Source: Actinobacteria bacterium HGW-Actinobacteria-2
GTDB lineage: Bacteria > Actinomycetota > Actinomycetes > Propionibacteriales > Propionibacteriaceae
Length of the DNA: 64,000 nt
Assembly (NCBI GenBank): GCA_002841335.1
Contig: PHEY01000001.1
Coordinates: forward strand, 186,964 to 250,963
Direction of reading: 5' to 3'
Part shown: positions 48,422 to 58,736 of the stretch, piece by piece
How the letters are laid out: each line of letters begins with the position of its first letter
Position numbering within the stretch: the stretch's first letter is position 1
Notes under the pieces: model-generated
Databases searched by the model: none
What the model saw: only the letters and a program-made list of their open reading frames with translations
Told to the model about the DNA's origin: nothing
Made by a program: the position numbers and the translations under genes

Positions 48422-50206
48422 TCACTTGGCCGCAGGTGCCCCCGGGACGGCGTCCACGCCGGCCTCCTTGCGCTGCTTGGCCGTGATCGGTGCCGGTGCG
48501 CCGGTCAGCGGGTCGTAGCCACCGCCGGTCTTCGGGAACGCGATCACCTCACGGATCGAATCGGCTCCGGCGAGCAGTGCCACGATCCGGTCCCAGCCGA
48601 AAGCGATGCCGCCGTGCGGCGGGGCGCCGAAGTTGAAGGCCTCCAGGAACCAGCCGAACTGGGCCTCGGCCTGCTCCTCGGTGATCCCCATCACCGCGAA
48701 CACCCGCTCTTGGATGTCGCGTCGGTGAATACGGATCGAGCCGCCACCGATCTCGTTGCCGTTGCAGACGATGTCGTAGGCGTAGGCGAGTGCCGAACCA
48801 GGATCGGTGTCGAAGGTGTCCATCGACTCCGGCTTGGGCGAGGTGAACGCGTGGTGCACGGCGGTCCAGGCGCCCTCCCCTACCGCGACGTCACCGGCGG
48901 CCACGGCGTCCGAGCTGGGCTCGAACAGCGGCGCGTCGACGACCCACAGCAGCGACCAGGCGTTGGGATCGATCAGTTCCAGGCGCTTGGCGATCTCGTT
49001 GCGGACCGCACCGAGCAGCGACTGGGACGCCTTACGGGCACCGGCCGCGAAGAAGATGCAGTCACCCGGAGTGGCGCCGACCCGATCGGCCAAACCGGCC
49101 CGCTCAGCGTCGGTGATGTTTTTGGCCACCGGACCGCCGAGTTCACCGTCCTCGCTGATCGTGACGTAGGCCAGGCCCTTGGCACCGCGCTGCTTGGCCC
49201 ATTCCTGCCAGGCGTCGAAGGTGCGTCGCGGCTGGCTGGCGCCACCCGGCATCACCACAGCGCCCACGTAAGGCGCCTGGAAGACCCGGAAGGTGGTGTC
49301 GACGAAGAAGTCGGTCAGCTCGGTCAGCGGCAGCCCGAACCGCAGGTCAGGCTTGTCGGAGCCGTAGGTGTCCATCGCCTCGGCGTAGGTCAGCCGCGGC
49401 AGCGGCAGGGTGAGCTGGTGGCCCTTGAGTGCCCACAGCGCCTGGGCCACCGCCTCGCCGACCTCGATCACGTCCTCTTGATCGACGAAGCTCATCTCGA
49501 TGTCCAGCTGGGTGAACTCCGGCTGCCGGTCGGCGCGGAAGTCCTCGTCGCGGTAGCAGCGAGCGATCTGGTAGTAGCGCTCCATGCCGGCGACCATCAG
49601 CAGCTGCTTGAACAGCTGTGGGCTCTGCGGCAGCGCGTACCACGAGCCGGGCGACAGCCGGGCCGGGACGACGAAGTCGCGGGCACCCTCAGGGGTCGAA
49701 TGGGTCAGCGTGGGGGTCTCGATCTCCACGAAGCCACGCTCGGCCAGCACGTCACGCGCAGCCTTGCTGACCGCCGAACGCAGCCGGAGCGCCGCCGCAG
49801 GGGCCGGACGCCGCAGGTCGAGGTAGCGGTACTTCAACCGGGCCTCTTCGCCGACGTTCACCCGCTCGTCGATCTGGAACGGCAGCGGCGCGGACGGGTT
49901 CAGCACCTCCAGCCCGGAGATCGCCACCTCGATCGCACCGGTCTCGATGGACGGGTTCACGGTGTCAGCGCTGCGGGCCTCGACCACGCCGGTGACCTTG
50001 ATGCAGAACTCGTTGCGCAGCGCGTGTGCCCCGGAGGTCTCCAACACGTCGTCGCGAACAACGACCTGGACGATGCCGGTGGCATCCCGCAGATCGATGA
50101 AGGCGACTCCGCCCAGATCTCGACGCTTGGCCACCCAACCGGCCAAAGTGACCTCGGTGCCGACGTGCTCTGGACGCAATTGGCCCGCGTTGTGGGTGCG
50201 AATCAC
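48422..50206 (-). CDS. aspS: Aspartyl-tRNA synthetase
   Basis: The 594-residue bacterial-type enzyme has an N-terminal OB anticodon-binding domain ([11 protein letters not shown] to ~110), the class II core with [20 protein letters not shown] (motif 1 area) and [20 protein letters not shown] (motif 2), the GAD insertion domain (~290-420), and motif 3 [10 protein letters not shown] (~540). The GTG at 50206 is chosen because AAGGA lies 8 nt upstream. hisS precedes it by 23 nt. Confidence 0.97.
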   Translation of the reverse strand: MIRTHNAGQLRPEHVGTEVTLAGWVAKRRDLGGVAFIDLRDATGIVQVVVRDDVLETSGAHALRNEFCIKVTGVVEARSADTVNPSIETGAIEVAISGLEVLNPSAPLPFQIDERVNVGEEARLKYRYLDLRRPAPAAALRLRSAVSKAARDVLAERGFVEIETPTLTHSTPEGARDFVVPARLSPGSWYALPQSPQLFKQLLMVAGMERYYQIARCYRDEDFRADRQPEFTQLDIEMSFVDQEDVIEVGEAVAQALWALKGHQLTLPLPRLTYAEAMDTYGSDKPDLRFGLPLTELTDFFVDTTFRVFQAPYVGAVVMPGGASQPRRTFDAWQEWAKQRGAKGLAYVTISEDGELGGPVAKNITDAERAGLADRVGATPGDCIFFAAGARKASQSLLGAVRNEIAKRLELIDPNAWSLLWVVDAPLFEPSSDAVAAGDVAVGEGAWTAVHHAFTSPKPESMDTFDTDPGSALAYAYDIVCNGNEIGGGSIRIHRRDIQERVFAVMGITEEQAEAQFGWFLEAFNFGAPPHGGIAFGWDRIVALLAGADSIREVIAFPKTGGGYDPLTGAPAPITAKQRKEAGVDAVPGAPAAK

Positions 50207-50229
50207 GGCATGGTTCCTTTCTGCAGCCC

Positions 50230-51564
50230 TCATTGGGCCAGCGATGATCTTACGACCATCGGCTTGCGGTCGGCCTCCGGGGGCAGCCAGGTGGCCGGAT
50301 CGGCGGGAATCTGTTCGCCGCTGCGGATGTCCTTGACTTCGCCGGTTCCGAACCAGACGAACGGAATGCCTCGCCGATCGGCGTAGCGAATCTGCTTACC
50401 GAACTTGTCGGCCTTCGGCGCGACCTCGCAGGCGATCCCCCGGCTGCGCAGCTGCGTGGCCACGGCCACCGCGGACGTCCGGGTGTCTTCGGAGTCGACG
50501 GCCACCAGGACGCACGTGGGCACGCTGCGGGAGGCGGTCAGCACACCCTTTCCCAGCAAGGGCACCAGAATGCGGCTCACGCCGATGCTCAGCCCCACGC
50601 CGGGGTAGCTGGTCTTGCCATCGCTGGCCAGCGAGTCGTAGCGGCCACCGGAGGAGATCGAGCCCATCGACTCGTAGCCGGCCATCGTGGTCTCGTACAC
50701 CGTGCCGGTGTAGTAGTCCAAGCCGCGAGCGATCTTCAGATCGGCCACCAGCCGTCCCGGCACGACCGCAGTCGCGGCCTCGACGACTCCAGCCAGCAGC
50801 TCTAGCCCGGTGGTGAGCAAGGGGTGCTCCACACCGAGGGCGTTGACCTTGTCGACGAAGGAAGTGTCTGCGGTCCGGATCCCGGCCAGCGCCAGACAGG
50901 TGGCCGCCGCCGCGGGGCTGAGGCCGACCTCCTCGGTGAGCAGCTCGGCGACTTTGTCGGGGCCGATCTTGTCCAGCTTGTCGACCCGCTGCAGCACGGC
51001 CAGGTGGTCCTCGATGCCCAAGCCGCGGTAGAAGCCCTCGGCGAGTTGGCGATTGCTCACGCTCATGGTCGCCTCGGGCACGCCGAAGTCGACGTGCAGC
51101 CGCTCCAAGGCTTCCAGGGTGACCAGGGGCAGCTCGGCGTCGTGGTGGGCCGCCAGCGTCTCGGAACCGACGATGTCGATGTCGGCCTGGGTGAACTCCC
51201 GATAGCGGCCATCCTGCGGACGCTCGCCGCGCCACACCTTCTGAATCTGGTAGCGCCGGAACGGGAAGTTCAGGTGACCGGAGTTCTCCAGGACGTAGCG
51301 GGCGAAGGGCACGGTCAGATCGAAGTGCAGGCCGAGTTCGTCGGTGGCATCCGCCTCGGCGTGGATCCGACGCACCACGAAGACTTCCTTGTCGATCTCA
51401 CCCTTGCGGGTGAGTTCACTCAGCGGCTCCACCGCACGGGTCTCGATCGAGCCGAAGCCGTGGAGTTCGAAGGTCTCGGCCAGGCTGGCCAGGACGCGCT
51501 GTTCAACGATCCGGGCGGTCGGCAGAAACTCGGGGAAGCCGGACAGGGGCTTTGGGCGGGCCAT
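50230..51564 (-). CDS. hisS: Histidyl-tRNA synthetase
   Basis: The 444-residue class II enzyme has [19 protein letters not shown] (motif 2, ~109-127), the HisA-type signature [11 protein letters not shown] (~280-290), a second histidine-specific loop and a C-terminal anticodon-binding domain ([20 protein letters not shown]). Its ATG overlaps the stop of the MBL hydrolase gene by one base. It is upstream of aspS. Confidence 0.97.
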   Translation of the reverse strand: MARPKPLSGFPEFLPTARIVEQRVLASLAETFELHGFGSIETRAVEPLSELTRKGEIDKEVFVVRRIHAEADATDELGLHFDLTVPFARYVLENSGHLNFPFRRYQIQKVWRGERPQDGRYREFTQADIDIVGSETLAAHHDAELPLVTLEALERLHVDFGVPEATMSVSNRQLAEGFYRGLGIEDHLAVLQRVDKLDKIGPDKVAELLTEEVGLSPAAAATCLALAGIRTADTSFVDKVNALGVEHPLLTTGLELLAGVVEAATAVVPGRLVADLKIARGLDYYTGTVYETTMAGYESMGSISSGGRYDSLASDGKTSYPGVGLSIGVSRILVPLLGKGVLTASRSVPTCVLVAVDSEDTRTSAVAVATQLRSRGIACEVAPKADKFGKQIRYADRRGIPFVWFGTGEVKDIRSGEQIPADPATWLPPEADRKPMVVRSSLAQ

Positions 51565-52253
51565 CAGTTCCTCAGGAAGTTCGGTTGCAGATAGGGGTTG
51601 GTCGCTCGTTCGCTGACCATGGTGGTTTGCTCACCGTGGCCGGGCAGCAGGGCCACGTCGTCGCCGAGGCCGAGGACGACCTCGGTCAGGGTCTTGCGCA
51701 TCACCGCGGCGTCGCCACCGGGCAGATCGGTGCGACCCACCGAGCCGGCGAAGACCACGTCCCCGCTGAACACCAGCCGGTGGATCGCCGGATGACCGTG
51801 GTAGTCGATGCCCAGCAGCACGCTGCCGGCGGTGTGCCCCGGGGCAGCGGTCACGCTGAAGGTGAGCTGAGCCAGGTGCAGGTCCTGGCCAGGATCGTAG
51901 GCCTCCACCCGAGCCGGGGCAGCCAGTGAGCCACCGATCAGCCGCCGCACCATGGCGGCAGACTCCGGGCTCAGGCCGGCACCAGGATTGGTGAGCAGAT
52001 GCACATCGTCCGGGTGGATGTAGACCGCGATGTTGAACTCGTCGGCCAGAGCTGCGGCATCGGCGACGTGATCGAAGTGACCGTGGGTGAGCAGGATCGC
52101 GCGCGGGGTGAGCTGGTTGTTGGCCAGCAGGGTTCGCACGCCGTCAGCGGAATCCTGTCCCGGGTCGATGATCACGCATTGGGACAGTCCCGGAGCCGCC
52201 ACGAGATAGCAGTTCGCCTGCCAATAGCCGGTTGCCAAGGTCGCCAGAAACAC
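51564..52253 (-). CDS. MBL-fold metallo-hydrolase (glyoxalase II-like)
   Basis: The 229-residue protein has the metallo-beta-lactamase signature LTHGHFDHVADA (two His, Asp, His metal ligands, ~60-71), a further His in AAPGHTAGSV (~142) and Asp in FSGDVVFAGSVGRTDLPGGD (~160-180). Short proteins of this type are thioesterases related to glyoxalase II; the substrate is not defined. The GTG at 52253 follows a TAGGCT -10 box by 7 nt, so it starts a leaderless MBL-hisS-aspS operon. An open frame beginning at 52424 overlaps the divergent gene and is rejected. Confidence 0.9.
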   Translation of the reverse strand: MFLATLATGYWQANCYLVAAPGLSQCVIIDPGQDSADGVRTLLANNQLTPRAILLTHGHFDHVADAAALADEFNIAVYIHPDDVHLLTNPGAGLSPESAAMVRRLIGGSLAAPARVEAYDPGQDLHLAQLTFSVTAAPGHTAGSVLLGIDYHGHPAIHRLVFSGDVVFAGSVGRTDLPGGDAAVMRKTLTEVVLGLGDDVALLPGHGEQTTMVSERATNPYLQPNFLRN

Positions 52254-52260
52254 AACTGAC

Positions 52261-52266
52261 AGCCTA
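52261..52266 (-). promoter_or_regulatory. Predicted -10 box for MBL-hisS-aspS (leaderless)
   Basis: TAGGCT on the minus strand ends 7 nt before the GTG at 52253; the gap has no ribosome binding site. Confidence 0.5.
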
Positions 52267-52319
52267 TCGGAGGCCACGGTTATGACTGCGTTGCCACAAT
52301 CGGGTCCAGATCGGGCAAG

Positions 52320-53573
52320 ATGAACCCCATGACTTCCAGTACAGGTCCGGACGCTTTCGGCCGTGTCGACCCCGATGGCACGGTTTACGTGCGCACCGAG
52401 GACGGCGAACGCAGCGTCGGTCAAATCCCTGATGCCAGCGCCGAAGAGGCCATGGCTTTCTACGTCCGTCGCTTTGAGGCGTTGGAAGTGGAGGTGGGAT
52501 TACTGGAGACCCGGGTGCGTGGACGCGCGCTGAGCCCGGACGAAGCGCGTCACAGCATCGCCACGGTGCGCACTGCGGTGGCCGGCGCCAACGCGGTCGG
52601 CGACCTGGCATCGCTCACTGCCCGGTTGGACGCTCTGACCCCGCTGCTCGATGAGCAAAGTGCGGCTCGCAAGGCAGAACGTGCCAAGCAGCTGGACGCC
52701 ACCCGGCAGGCCAAGGAGGCCATGGTGGCCGAGGCCGAGACTCTGGCCGCGGGCAATGACTGGCGGGGCGGGGTGAACCGCTTCCGCACGCTGCTGGACG
52801 AATGGAAGGCTCTGCCGCGAATCGATCGGGCCACCGACGATGCGCTGTGGCACCGCTTCTCCGCCGCCCGCACCACCTACACCCGCCGCCGCAAGGCCCA
52901 GTTCGCCGAGCAGTCCGCTCGCCGCGAAGGCGCACGTGAGGTGAAGGAACAGATCATCGCCGAGGCCCGCGAGTTGGCCGCCTCCACCGAATGGGGCGCC
53001 ACCGCTGCAGCGTTCCGTGACCTGATGGCGCGCTGGAAGGCCGCCGGCCCGGCCCCGCGTGAGGTGGACGATGCCTTGTGGGCCGAGTTCCGGGCCATCC
53101 AGGACGATTTCTTCTCTGCTCGCTCTGCGGTTCTGACCGCTCAGGATGCCGAGTACGGCGCCAACCTGGACGCCAAGCGTGCCTTGTTGGACGAGGCCGA
53201 GGCCACCATCGTGCCGGTCACCGACCTCAATGCCGCTCGCGCGGCCTTCCGCAGCTTCCTGGAGAAGTACAACGCTCTGGGCCGAGTCCCCCGCGACCAT
53301 GTGCGGGCTCTCGACACCCGGGTGCGGGCGTTGGAGGCGGCCGTCCGCTCTGCCGAAGAGGACGAGTGGCGCCGCACCGATCCCGAAGCCAAGACCCGCG
53401 CTGAAGAGACTGTGGCCATGCTGTCGGCGGAAATCGACAAGCTCACCGCCAAGATCGAGAAGGCCACCGCACGTGGCGATCAGGCTGCCGCCGCCAAGGC
53501 GCAGGAGTCGATCGACACCTACGCGGCCTGGCTCGCTCAGGCCAAGGAGACCCTGGCCGATTTCAACCGCTGA
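52320..53573 (+). CDS. DUF349 coiled-coil protein
   Basis: The 417-residue, largely alpha-helical protein has several DUF349 repeats, each about 70-75 residues with a W-K/R-x(n)-LW-x-RF/FR pattern (for example TLLDEWKALPRIDRATDDALWHRF near 155 and DLMARWKAAGPAPREVDDALWAEF near 230), and a coiled-coil C-terminus. DUF349 proteins are abundant in actinobacteria and of unknown function. There are two candidate ATGs, 52320 and 52329; the second has CAAGAT 7 nt before it and could be leaderless. Its TGA abuts the rel stop on the other strand. Confidence 0.85.
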   Translation: MNPMTSSTGPDAFGRVDPDGTVYVRTEDGERSVGQIPDASAEEAMAFYVRRFEALEVEVGLLETRVRGRALSPDEARHSIATVRTAVAGANAVGDLASLTARLDALTPLLDEQSAARKAERAKQLDATRQAKEAMVAEAETLAAGNDWRGGVNRFRTLLDEWKALPRIDRATDDALWHRFSAARTTYTRRRKAQFAEQSARREGAREVKEQIIAEARELAASTEWGATAAAFRDLMARWKAAGPAPREVDDALWAEFRAIQDDFFSARSAVLTAQDAEYGANLDAKRALLDEAEATIVPVTDLNAARAAFRSFLEKYNALGRVPRDHVRALDTRVRALEAAVRSAEEDEWRRTDPEAKTRAEETVAMLSAEIDKLTAKIEKATARGDQAAAAKAQESIDTYAAWLAQAKETLADFNR

Positions 53574-55871
53574 TCAGTTCTTCAGCCGGTAGGCGTCGAA
53601 GACGCCAGGCACCTTCTTGATCGCGAAGACCAGGTGCTGCAGGTGGGTCAGGTCGGTGGTCTCGAAGGAGAACCGGAACCGGAACTTGTGGTCCTTGGTG
53701 GTGTTCAAGGTCGCGGTCTGAATCGAGATGTGGTGCTCCCCCATCACCTTGGTGACCTCGGACAGGATGCCGGTCCGGTCCAACCCCTCAACCATCAACG
53801 CGACCAGGAACGAGCTGCCTGCGGTCGGCGCCCAGGTGACCTCCACCAGGCGTTCGGGGGTCTGGTTGAGCGAGGTGACGTTCGGGCAGTCCACCCGGTG
53901 CACCGAGATGCCGGTCTCCCTGGTGACGAAGCCGATGATCTTGTCGCCGGGCACCGGACGGCAGCAGCGGGCCAGCTTGACCCACACGTCCGAGTCACCC
54001 TGGACGACCACGCCGGACTCGTTGCCGGACGAACGGGCGCGACGGGTGCGAGTGATCACCGAGGTGTCCTCGCCGCCGATCTCGGCGACCTCCTCGGCAC
54101 CTCCGGCGCCGCTGATCAGCCGTTGCACGACCGCATGCGGGCTCACCGAGCCCTCGCCGATCGCGGCGTAGAGGGCGTTGATGTCGCGCACCCGGAAGTG
54201 CTCCACCACGCCGGCCATGTTCTCCGGGGTGAGCAGGCGTTGCAGCGGCAGGCCGGCGCGGCGAAGTTGCTTGGTCAGCGACTCCTTGCCGACATCGATC
54301 GACTCCTCCAGTCGCTCCTTCATGAAGTAGTGCCGGATCTTGCTGCGCGCCCGCGGGCTCTTGACGAAGTTCAGCCAGTCGCGGCTCGGACCGGCGTTGC
54401 TGGCCTTGGAGGTCAGCACCTCGACCACGTCACCACTGGACAGCGCTGACTCCAGCGCCACCAGGCGTCCGTTCACTCGCGCGCCGATGGTGCGGTGACC
54501 CACCTCGGTGTGCACCGAGTAGGCGAAGTCGACCGGTGTGGACCCGGACGGCAGGCTGACCACATCGCCCTTCGGGGTGAACACGAAGACCTCATCGGTG
54601 GCGATCTCGAAGCGCAGCGTGTCCAGGAACTCGGCCGGGTCCTCGGTCTCGCGCTGCCACTGGCTGATCTGCTGCACCCACTTCAGTTCGGTGCCGTCGA
54701 CCTTGCCCTCTTTGTACTTCCAGTGCGCGGCCACGCCGTACTCGGCCTGCCGGTGCATCTCATGGGTGCGAATCTGCAACTCCACCGGCTTGCCGCCCGG
54801 GCCGAGCACGGTGGTGTGCAGCGACTGATAGAGGTTGAACTTCGGCATCGCGATGTAGTCCTTGAACCGCCCCGGCAGCGGGTTCCAGCGGGCGTGCAGT
54901 GCCCCCAGGGCCGCGTAGCAGTCGCGCTGGTTCTCCACCAGAATGCGCAGGCCGACCAGATCGTAGATGTCGGCGAAGTCGCGTCCGCGGACCACCATCT
55001 TCTGGTAGATCGAGTAATAGTGCTTGGGCCGTCCGTACACGGTGGCCTTGATTCCGGCTGCCGTCAGGTCGGCGCGCACCTGTTCGATGACCACCCGTAG
55101 GTAGTCCTCGCGCAGCGGAGCGCGGGCGGCCACCAGCTTGACGATCTCGTCGTAGACCTTGGGTTGCAGGGTGGCGAAGGACAGATCCTCCAGCTCCCAC
55201 TTGATCGCGTTCATGCCCAGTCGATGGGCCAGCGGGGCGAAGATCTCCAGGGTGTCGCGGGCGATCGCAGCCTGCTTGTCCTGGCGCAGATAGCCGATGG
55301 TGCGCATGTTGTGCAGCCGGTCGGACAGCTTGATCACCAGGACGCGAATGTCCTTGCTCATCGCCAGCACCATCTTGCGAATGGTCTCGGCCTTGGCCGA
55401 TTCGCCGTACTGGATCTTGTCGAGCTTGGTGACGCCGTCGACCATGGCGGCGATCTCCGGCCCGAAATCAGCCGTCAGCTGCTCCACGGTGTAGGAGGTG
55501 TCCTCCACGGTGTCGTGCAGCAGCGCGGCGCACAGGGTGGTTTCGCTCATCCCCAGCTCGGCCAGAATCGTGGCCACCGCGAGCGGATGAGTGATGTAGG
55601 CGTCCCCGCTCTTGCGGAGCTGGCCGGTGTGGTAGTGCTCGGCGGTCCGGTAGGCGCGTTCGATCAGCGCGGTGTCGGCCTTGGGATCGTGGCCGTGGAC
55701 GATCCGGATCAGCGGATCGAGCACCGCGTCCGGTTGGTTGCGCTGGGCGCCGAGGCGGGCCAGTACCTGGCGCATGCGCATCCGGGGCTGGTCGGTGGCC
55801 GCCATCCGAGCGCGCGAGGGCTCAGGAGCGGCGCCCGGCTTTCCGTAGGGCCCGTAGACGTCCTGAGACAC
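53574..55871 (-). CDS. rel: Bifunctional (p)ppGpp synthetase/hydrolase Rel
   Basis: Rel makes and degrades the alarmone (p)ppGpp. The 765-residue product has the HD hydrolase domain (HDTVEDTSYT, KLSDRLHNMRT), the synthetase domain (YGRPKHYYSIYQKM, YQSLHTTVLGP), the TGS domain (VFTPKGDVVSLPSGSTPVDFAY), a helical and zinc-finger-like region (CCRPVPGDKIIGF) and a C-terminal ACT domain. This is the single long RSH typical of actinobacteria. The GTG at 55871 is chosen because GGAGG lies 6 nt upstream; a TTG one codon earlier is the alternative. Confidence 0.97.
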   Translation of the reverse strand: MSQDVYGPYGKPGAAPEPSRARMAATDQPRMRMRQVLARLGAQRNQPDAVLDPLIRIVHGHDPKADTALIERAYRTAEHYHTGQLRKSGDAYITHPLAVATILAELGMSETTLCAALLHDTVEDTSYTVEQLTADFGPEIAAMVDGVTKLDKIQYGESAKAETIRKMVLAMSKDIRVLVIKLSDRLHNMRTIGYLRQDKQAAIARDTLEIFAPLAHRLGMNAIKWELEDLSFATLQPKVYDEIVKLVAARAPLREDYLRVVIEQVRADLTAAGIKATVYGRPKHYYSIYQKMVVRGRDFADIYDLVGLRILVENQRDCYAALGALHARWNPLPGRFKDYIAMPKFNLYQSLHTTVLGPGGKPVELQIRTHEMHRQAEYGVAAHWKYKEGKVDGTELKWVQQISQWQRETEDPAEFLDTLRFEIATDEVFVFTPKGDVVSLPSGSTPVDFAYSVHTEVGHRTIGARVNGRLVALESALSSGDVVEVLTSKASNAGPSRDWLNFVKSPRARSKIRHYFMKERLEESIDVGKESLTKQLRRAGLPLQRLLTPENMAGVVEHFRVRDINALYAAIGEGSVSPHAVVQRLISGAGGAEEVAEIGGEDTSVITRTRRARSSGNESGVVVQGDSDVWVKLARCCRPVPGDKIIGFVTRETGISVHRVDCPNVTSLNQTPERLVEVTWAPTAGSSFLVALMVEGLDRTGILSEVTKVMGEHHISIQTATLNTTKDHKFRFRFSFETTDLTHLQHLVFAIKKVPGVFDAYRLKN

Positions 55872-55890
55872 CAATCGCCTCCGAGGTCAG

Positions 55891-55909
55891 AGAGTGAACC
55901 CTCACTCTA
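55891..55909 (-). promoter_or_regulatory. Inverted repeat overlapping a -10 candidate upstream of rel
   Basis: AGAGTGA (55891-55897) and TCACTCT (55902-55908) form a 7-bp inverted repeat with a 4-base loop. On the minus strand TAGAGT (55904-55909) fits the -10 consensus and overlaps both the repeat and the stop of the potassium-channel gene. It may be a rel promoter with an operator or a hairpin. Confidence 0.4.
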
Positions 55910-56980
55910 CCCGCGGGGCTGCGCGTCCGGGGCACGCCGGATCGCGACGATCTCGTCGCCGGTCTTCAGGACTTCCGCCGCCGGGTCGAAGAACCGACGC
56001 AAGGTGCGGTTTCGGATCACCGCGAGCACCTTCTCGCCGGGCACCTCGATGGCGCGCTTGCCGTCCTCAGCAGCCGTCACCATGCGCTGGTGAATCTCCA
56101 GGCCGTCGCCGGACGACAGCAGGTCCTCGATCACCTCGCCCAGTTGCGGACTCATCGAGGACAAGCCGATCAGTCGTCCGACCGCGTCGGAGGAGGTGAC
56201 CACGCCGTCGGCGCCGGACTGCCGGATCAGGGCGACGTTGTCGGCCTCACGGACGGCGACCACCAGGTGGGCGCCGCGGTTGAGTTGGCGCACGGTCAGC
56301 GTCGACAGGATCGCGGTGTCGTCGCGGCCGACCGCGATGATGACTTCGCGGGCCTTGGGCAGTTCAGCGCGCCGCAGCAGGTCGCGGGAGGTGGCATCGC
56401 CCTCGAAGGCGGCCAGCCCGTGGGCATTGGCGGCGGCTACCGCAGCCGAATCGGTGTCGATGACCACGATCCGTTCTGCTTCGACCGATCCGCGCCGCAG
56501 GGTGGCTACCGCGCTCTGCCCGGTGGTGCCGTAGCCGATCACGACGGTGTGGTTTCGCATGGTCTTCCTCCAACGGGAGTCCAGCAGGGCCTGGCGGCCC
56601 TCATTGGCAAGAACTTCGACGGTGGTGCCGACCAACAGCACGAGGAACGCGATCCGAATCGGCGTCACCAGGACGGCGTTCAACAGGCGCGCTGTGGGGG
56701 TCACCGGAGTGATGTCGCCATAGCCGGTCGTGGTCATGGTGACCGTGGCGTAGTAGAAGGCGTCGATCAGCCCGATCGGGTTTCCGGTGGCGTGATCGAC
56801 GTAGGCATCGCGGTCCAGATAGACGATCAAGGTGAGCAGCACCAGCAACCCCAGCGCCATCAGCAGCCGGATGAACAGCTCCCGTGCCGGGGTGCGCCGG
56901 CGTGCCGGCAGCCGTACCTGGGCGACGCCGTTCCAGGCGGCTCGGCCGCCCGGCATGCGGAACCCAGGAAATCGACTCAC
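55907..56980 (-). CDS. Two-TM potassium channel with RCK (TrkA-N/C) domains
   Basis: The 357-residue protein has two transmembrane helices (about 36-56 and 100-125) flanking a pore loop with the K+-selectivity filter TTTGYGDITP (~85-94). A Rossmann TrkA-N domain (VVIGYGTTGQSAVATL, ~145-160, GxGxxG-like) and a TrkA-C domain (~265-350) follow, the MthK-like RCK channel layout. It probably passes K+ under ligand or nucleotide control. The GTG overlaps the apt TGA (GTGA), tying it to the apt operon, and rel lies downstream. Confidence 0.9.
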   Translation of the reverse strand: MSRFPGFRMPGGRAAWNGVAQVRLPARRRTPARELFIRLLMALGLLVLLTLIVYLDRDAYVDHATGNPIGLIDAFYYATVTMTTTGYGDITPVTPTARLLNAVLVTPIRIAFLVLLVGTTVEVLANEGRQALLDSRWRKTMRNHTVVIGYGTTGQSAVATLRRGSVEAERIVVIDTDSAAVAAANAHGLAAFEGDATSRDLLRRAELPKAREVIIAVGRDDTAILSTLTVRQLNRGAHLVVAVREADNVALIRQSGADGVVTSSDAVGRLIGLSSMSPQLGEVIEDLLSSGDGLEIHQRMVTAAEDGKRAIEVPGEKVLAVIRNRTLRRFFDPAAEVLKTGDEIVAIRRAPDAQPRG

Positions 56981-57519
56981 AGGCTCAGCACCGCACTCGG
57001 GTCGGCCAGATCGTGCGAGGCGAGCAGGCCCCGTCCGTTCAGGAAGCCGAGCTCCAACAGCACCGACACCTGGACGACCTCGGCACCCAGCCGGCGAACC
57101 AGGTCGACCGTGGCCGCGATGGTGCCGCCGGTGGCCAGCACGTCGTCGACGATCATCACCCGTGCACCGGCCGGAAGGGCGTCCGCATGGATCGCGAGGG
57201 TCTCCTCGCCGTACTCCAACGCGTAGGTCTGGGTGTACACCGCGCTGGGTAGCTTGCCGGGCTTGCGAACCGGGACGAAACCCGCCCCCAGCGCCAAGGC
57301 CACCGGACCGGCGAAGACGAAGCCACGGGCTTCCATACCGACCACGTAGTCGACCCCGTCAGGGGCGGCAGCGGCCAGTTCGGCGATCGCCGCGGCGTAC
57401 CCGGTCGGCGACCCGAGCAGCGGCGTGATGTCCTTGAAGACGATCCCCGGCTGGGGAAAGTCCACCACGTCGCGGATCAGGGACGCGATCAGTGCCCGGT
57501 TCTCAGCCGATCCCGACAT
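56977..57519 (-). CDS. apt: Adenine phosphoribosyltransferase
   Basis: Apt salvages adenine to AMP with PRPP. The 180-residue protein has DFPQPGIVFKDITPLL (~18-33), GMEARGFVF (~62-70) and the PRPP loop VMIVDDVLATGGTIAA (~125-140). It begins 2 nt after the secF stop and overlaps the potassium-channel gene, within the conserved secD-secF-apt-rel series. Confidence 0.96.
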   Translation of the reverse strand: MSGSAENRALIASLIRDVVDFPQPGIVFKDITPLLGSPTGYAAAIAELAAAAPDGVDYVVGMEARGFVFAGPVALALGAGFVPVRKPGKLPSAVYTQTYALEYGEETLAIHADALPAGARVMIVDDVLATGGTIAATVDLVRRLGAEVVQVSVLLELGFLNGRGLLASHDLADPSAVLSL

Positions 57520-57521
57520 CG

Positions 57522-58736
57522 TCAGTTCTTCCGTTTGCTGCGGCTCTGCTTGTTCGGCTGCTGCCGAGGACCGGAGACCTTCTCCCCGCTGACCAGGCCC
57601 GGAGTGACCACATCGGCACCGTCGGCGCCCAGCGTCACGGTGGCCGCCTTCTTGCTCTGCGCAGCTGCCCGTTCAGCGCTGCGAACCTGCCGCTTGGCCA
57701 GCCGATCGCGGTGTTCGACCATGTCGGCGTCGGTTTCGCGCATCTGGGTCAGCAGCGGCGTGGCGATGAAGATCGAGGAGTACGCGCCGGCCACCATTCC
57801 GACGAACAGCGCCAGGCCGAGGTCCTTCAGCGGACCGGTGCCCAGGATGAACCAGCCGGTGAACAGCAGCGCGGCCACCGGCAGCACGCCGATGATCGTG
57901 GTGTTCAGCGAGCGGACCAACACCTGGTTGAGCGCGGTGTTGGCGGCCTGGGAGTAGGTCAGCTTGGTGTTGGTCAGGTCCTTGGTGTTCTCGCGGATCT
58001 TGTCGAAGACCACCACGGTGTCGTACAGCGAGTAGCCCAGGATGGTCAGGATGCCGATCATGGTCGCGGGCGTCACCGTGAATCCGACCAGGGCGTAGAC
58101 ACCGATGGTGATCACCAGGTCGTGAATCAACGCGACGATGCCGGCCACGCTCATCTTGAACTCGCGGAAGTAGATCCAGATCAGAGCCATCACCAACACC
58201 AGGAACACCGCCAGGGCGATCAACGCCTGGGTGGTGATCTGCTGACCCCAAGAGGCGCCGATCTGGGAGTAGGCGACATCCTCCGGCGCCGCACCGACCG
58301 CTGTGGCGATCGCCTGCTTGACCTTGGTGACGTCCTCGGGGCTCAGCGGCTGGGTCTGCACGCTCACCTGGCTGTCGCCGATGGTGGTGACGTTGATGTC
58401 GTCCTGCCCGGCGATGTTGAGCGCATCCACGGCCGCGCGAACATCGGTGATCGTGGTCGCGGTCACCTTCACCGGCGCCTGGAAGTCCACGCCACCGCGG
58501 AACTCGATGCCCCAGTTGAAGCCGTTGAACACCACCGCGAGGATGGAGACCAGCAGCAATGCGGCCGAGATCAAGTACCAACGGTTCCGCTTGGCGACGA
58601 AGTCGTAGGAGATGTCGCCGGTGTAGAGCCGGTGAGCGATGCTCGCACGCTTACGGGTTGACACCGGCGAGACGTCGCTCGCTTCGGCGGTCACGGTCTG
58701 CTCGGCCACGTCGGCCTCAGTCTTCTTGGTGGCCAT
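57522..58736 (-). CDS. secF: Protein translocase accessory subunit SecF
   Basis: SecF works with SecD to use the proton gradient in late steps of Sec export. The 404-residue protein has six transmembrane helices, with the first before residue 80 and five clustered at ~200-330, plus FNWGIEFRGGVDFQ at the start of the periplasmic loop and GYSLYDTVVVFDKIRENT (~240-257), the SecF signature. Both termini are extended and charged. The ATG overlaps the secD TGA by one base. Confidence 0.97.
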   Translation of the reverse strand: MATKKTEADVAEQTVTAEASDVSPVSTRKRASIAHRLYTGDISYDFVAKRNRWYLISAALLLVSILAVVFNGFNWGIEFRGGVDFQAPVKVTATTITDVRAAVDALNIAGQDDINVTTIGDSQVSVQTQPLSPEDVTKVKQAIATAVGAAPEDVAYSQIGASWGQQITTQALIALAVFLVLVMALIWIYFREFKMSVAGIVALIHDLVITIGVYALVGFTVTPATMIGILTILGYSLYDTVVVFDKIRENTKDLTNTKLTYSQAANTALNQVLVRSLNTTIIGVLPVAALLFTGWFILGTGPLKDLGLALFVGMVAGAYSSIFIATPLLTQMRETDADMVEHRDRLAKRQVRSAERAAAQSKKAATVTLGADGADVVTPGLVSGEKVSGPRQQPNKQSRSKRKN

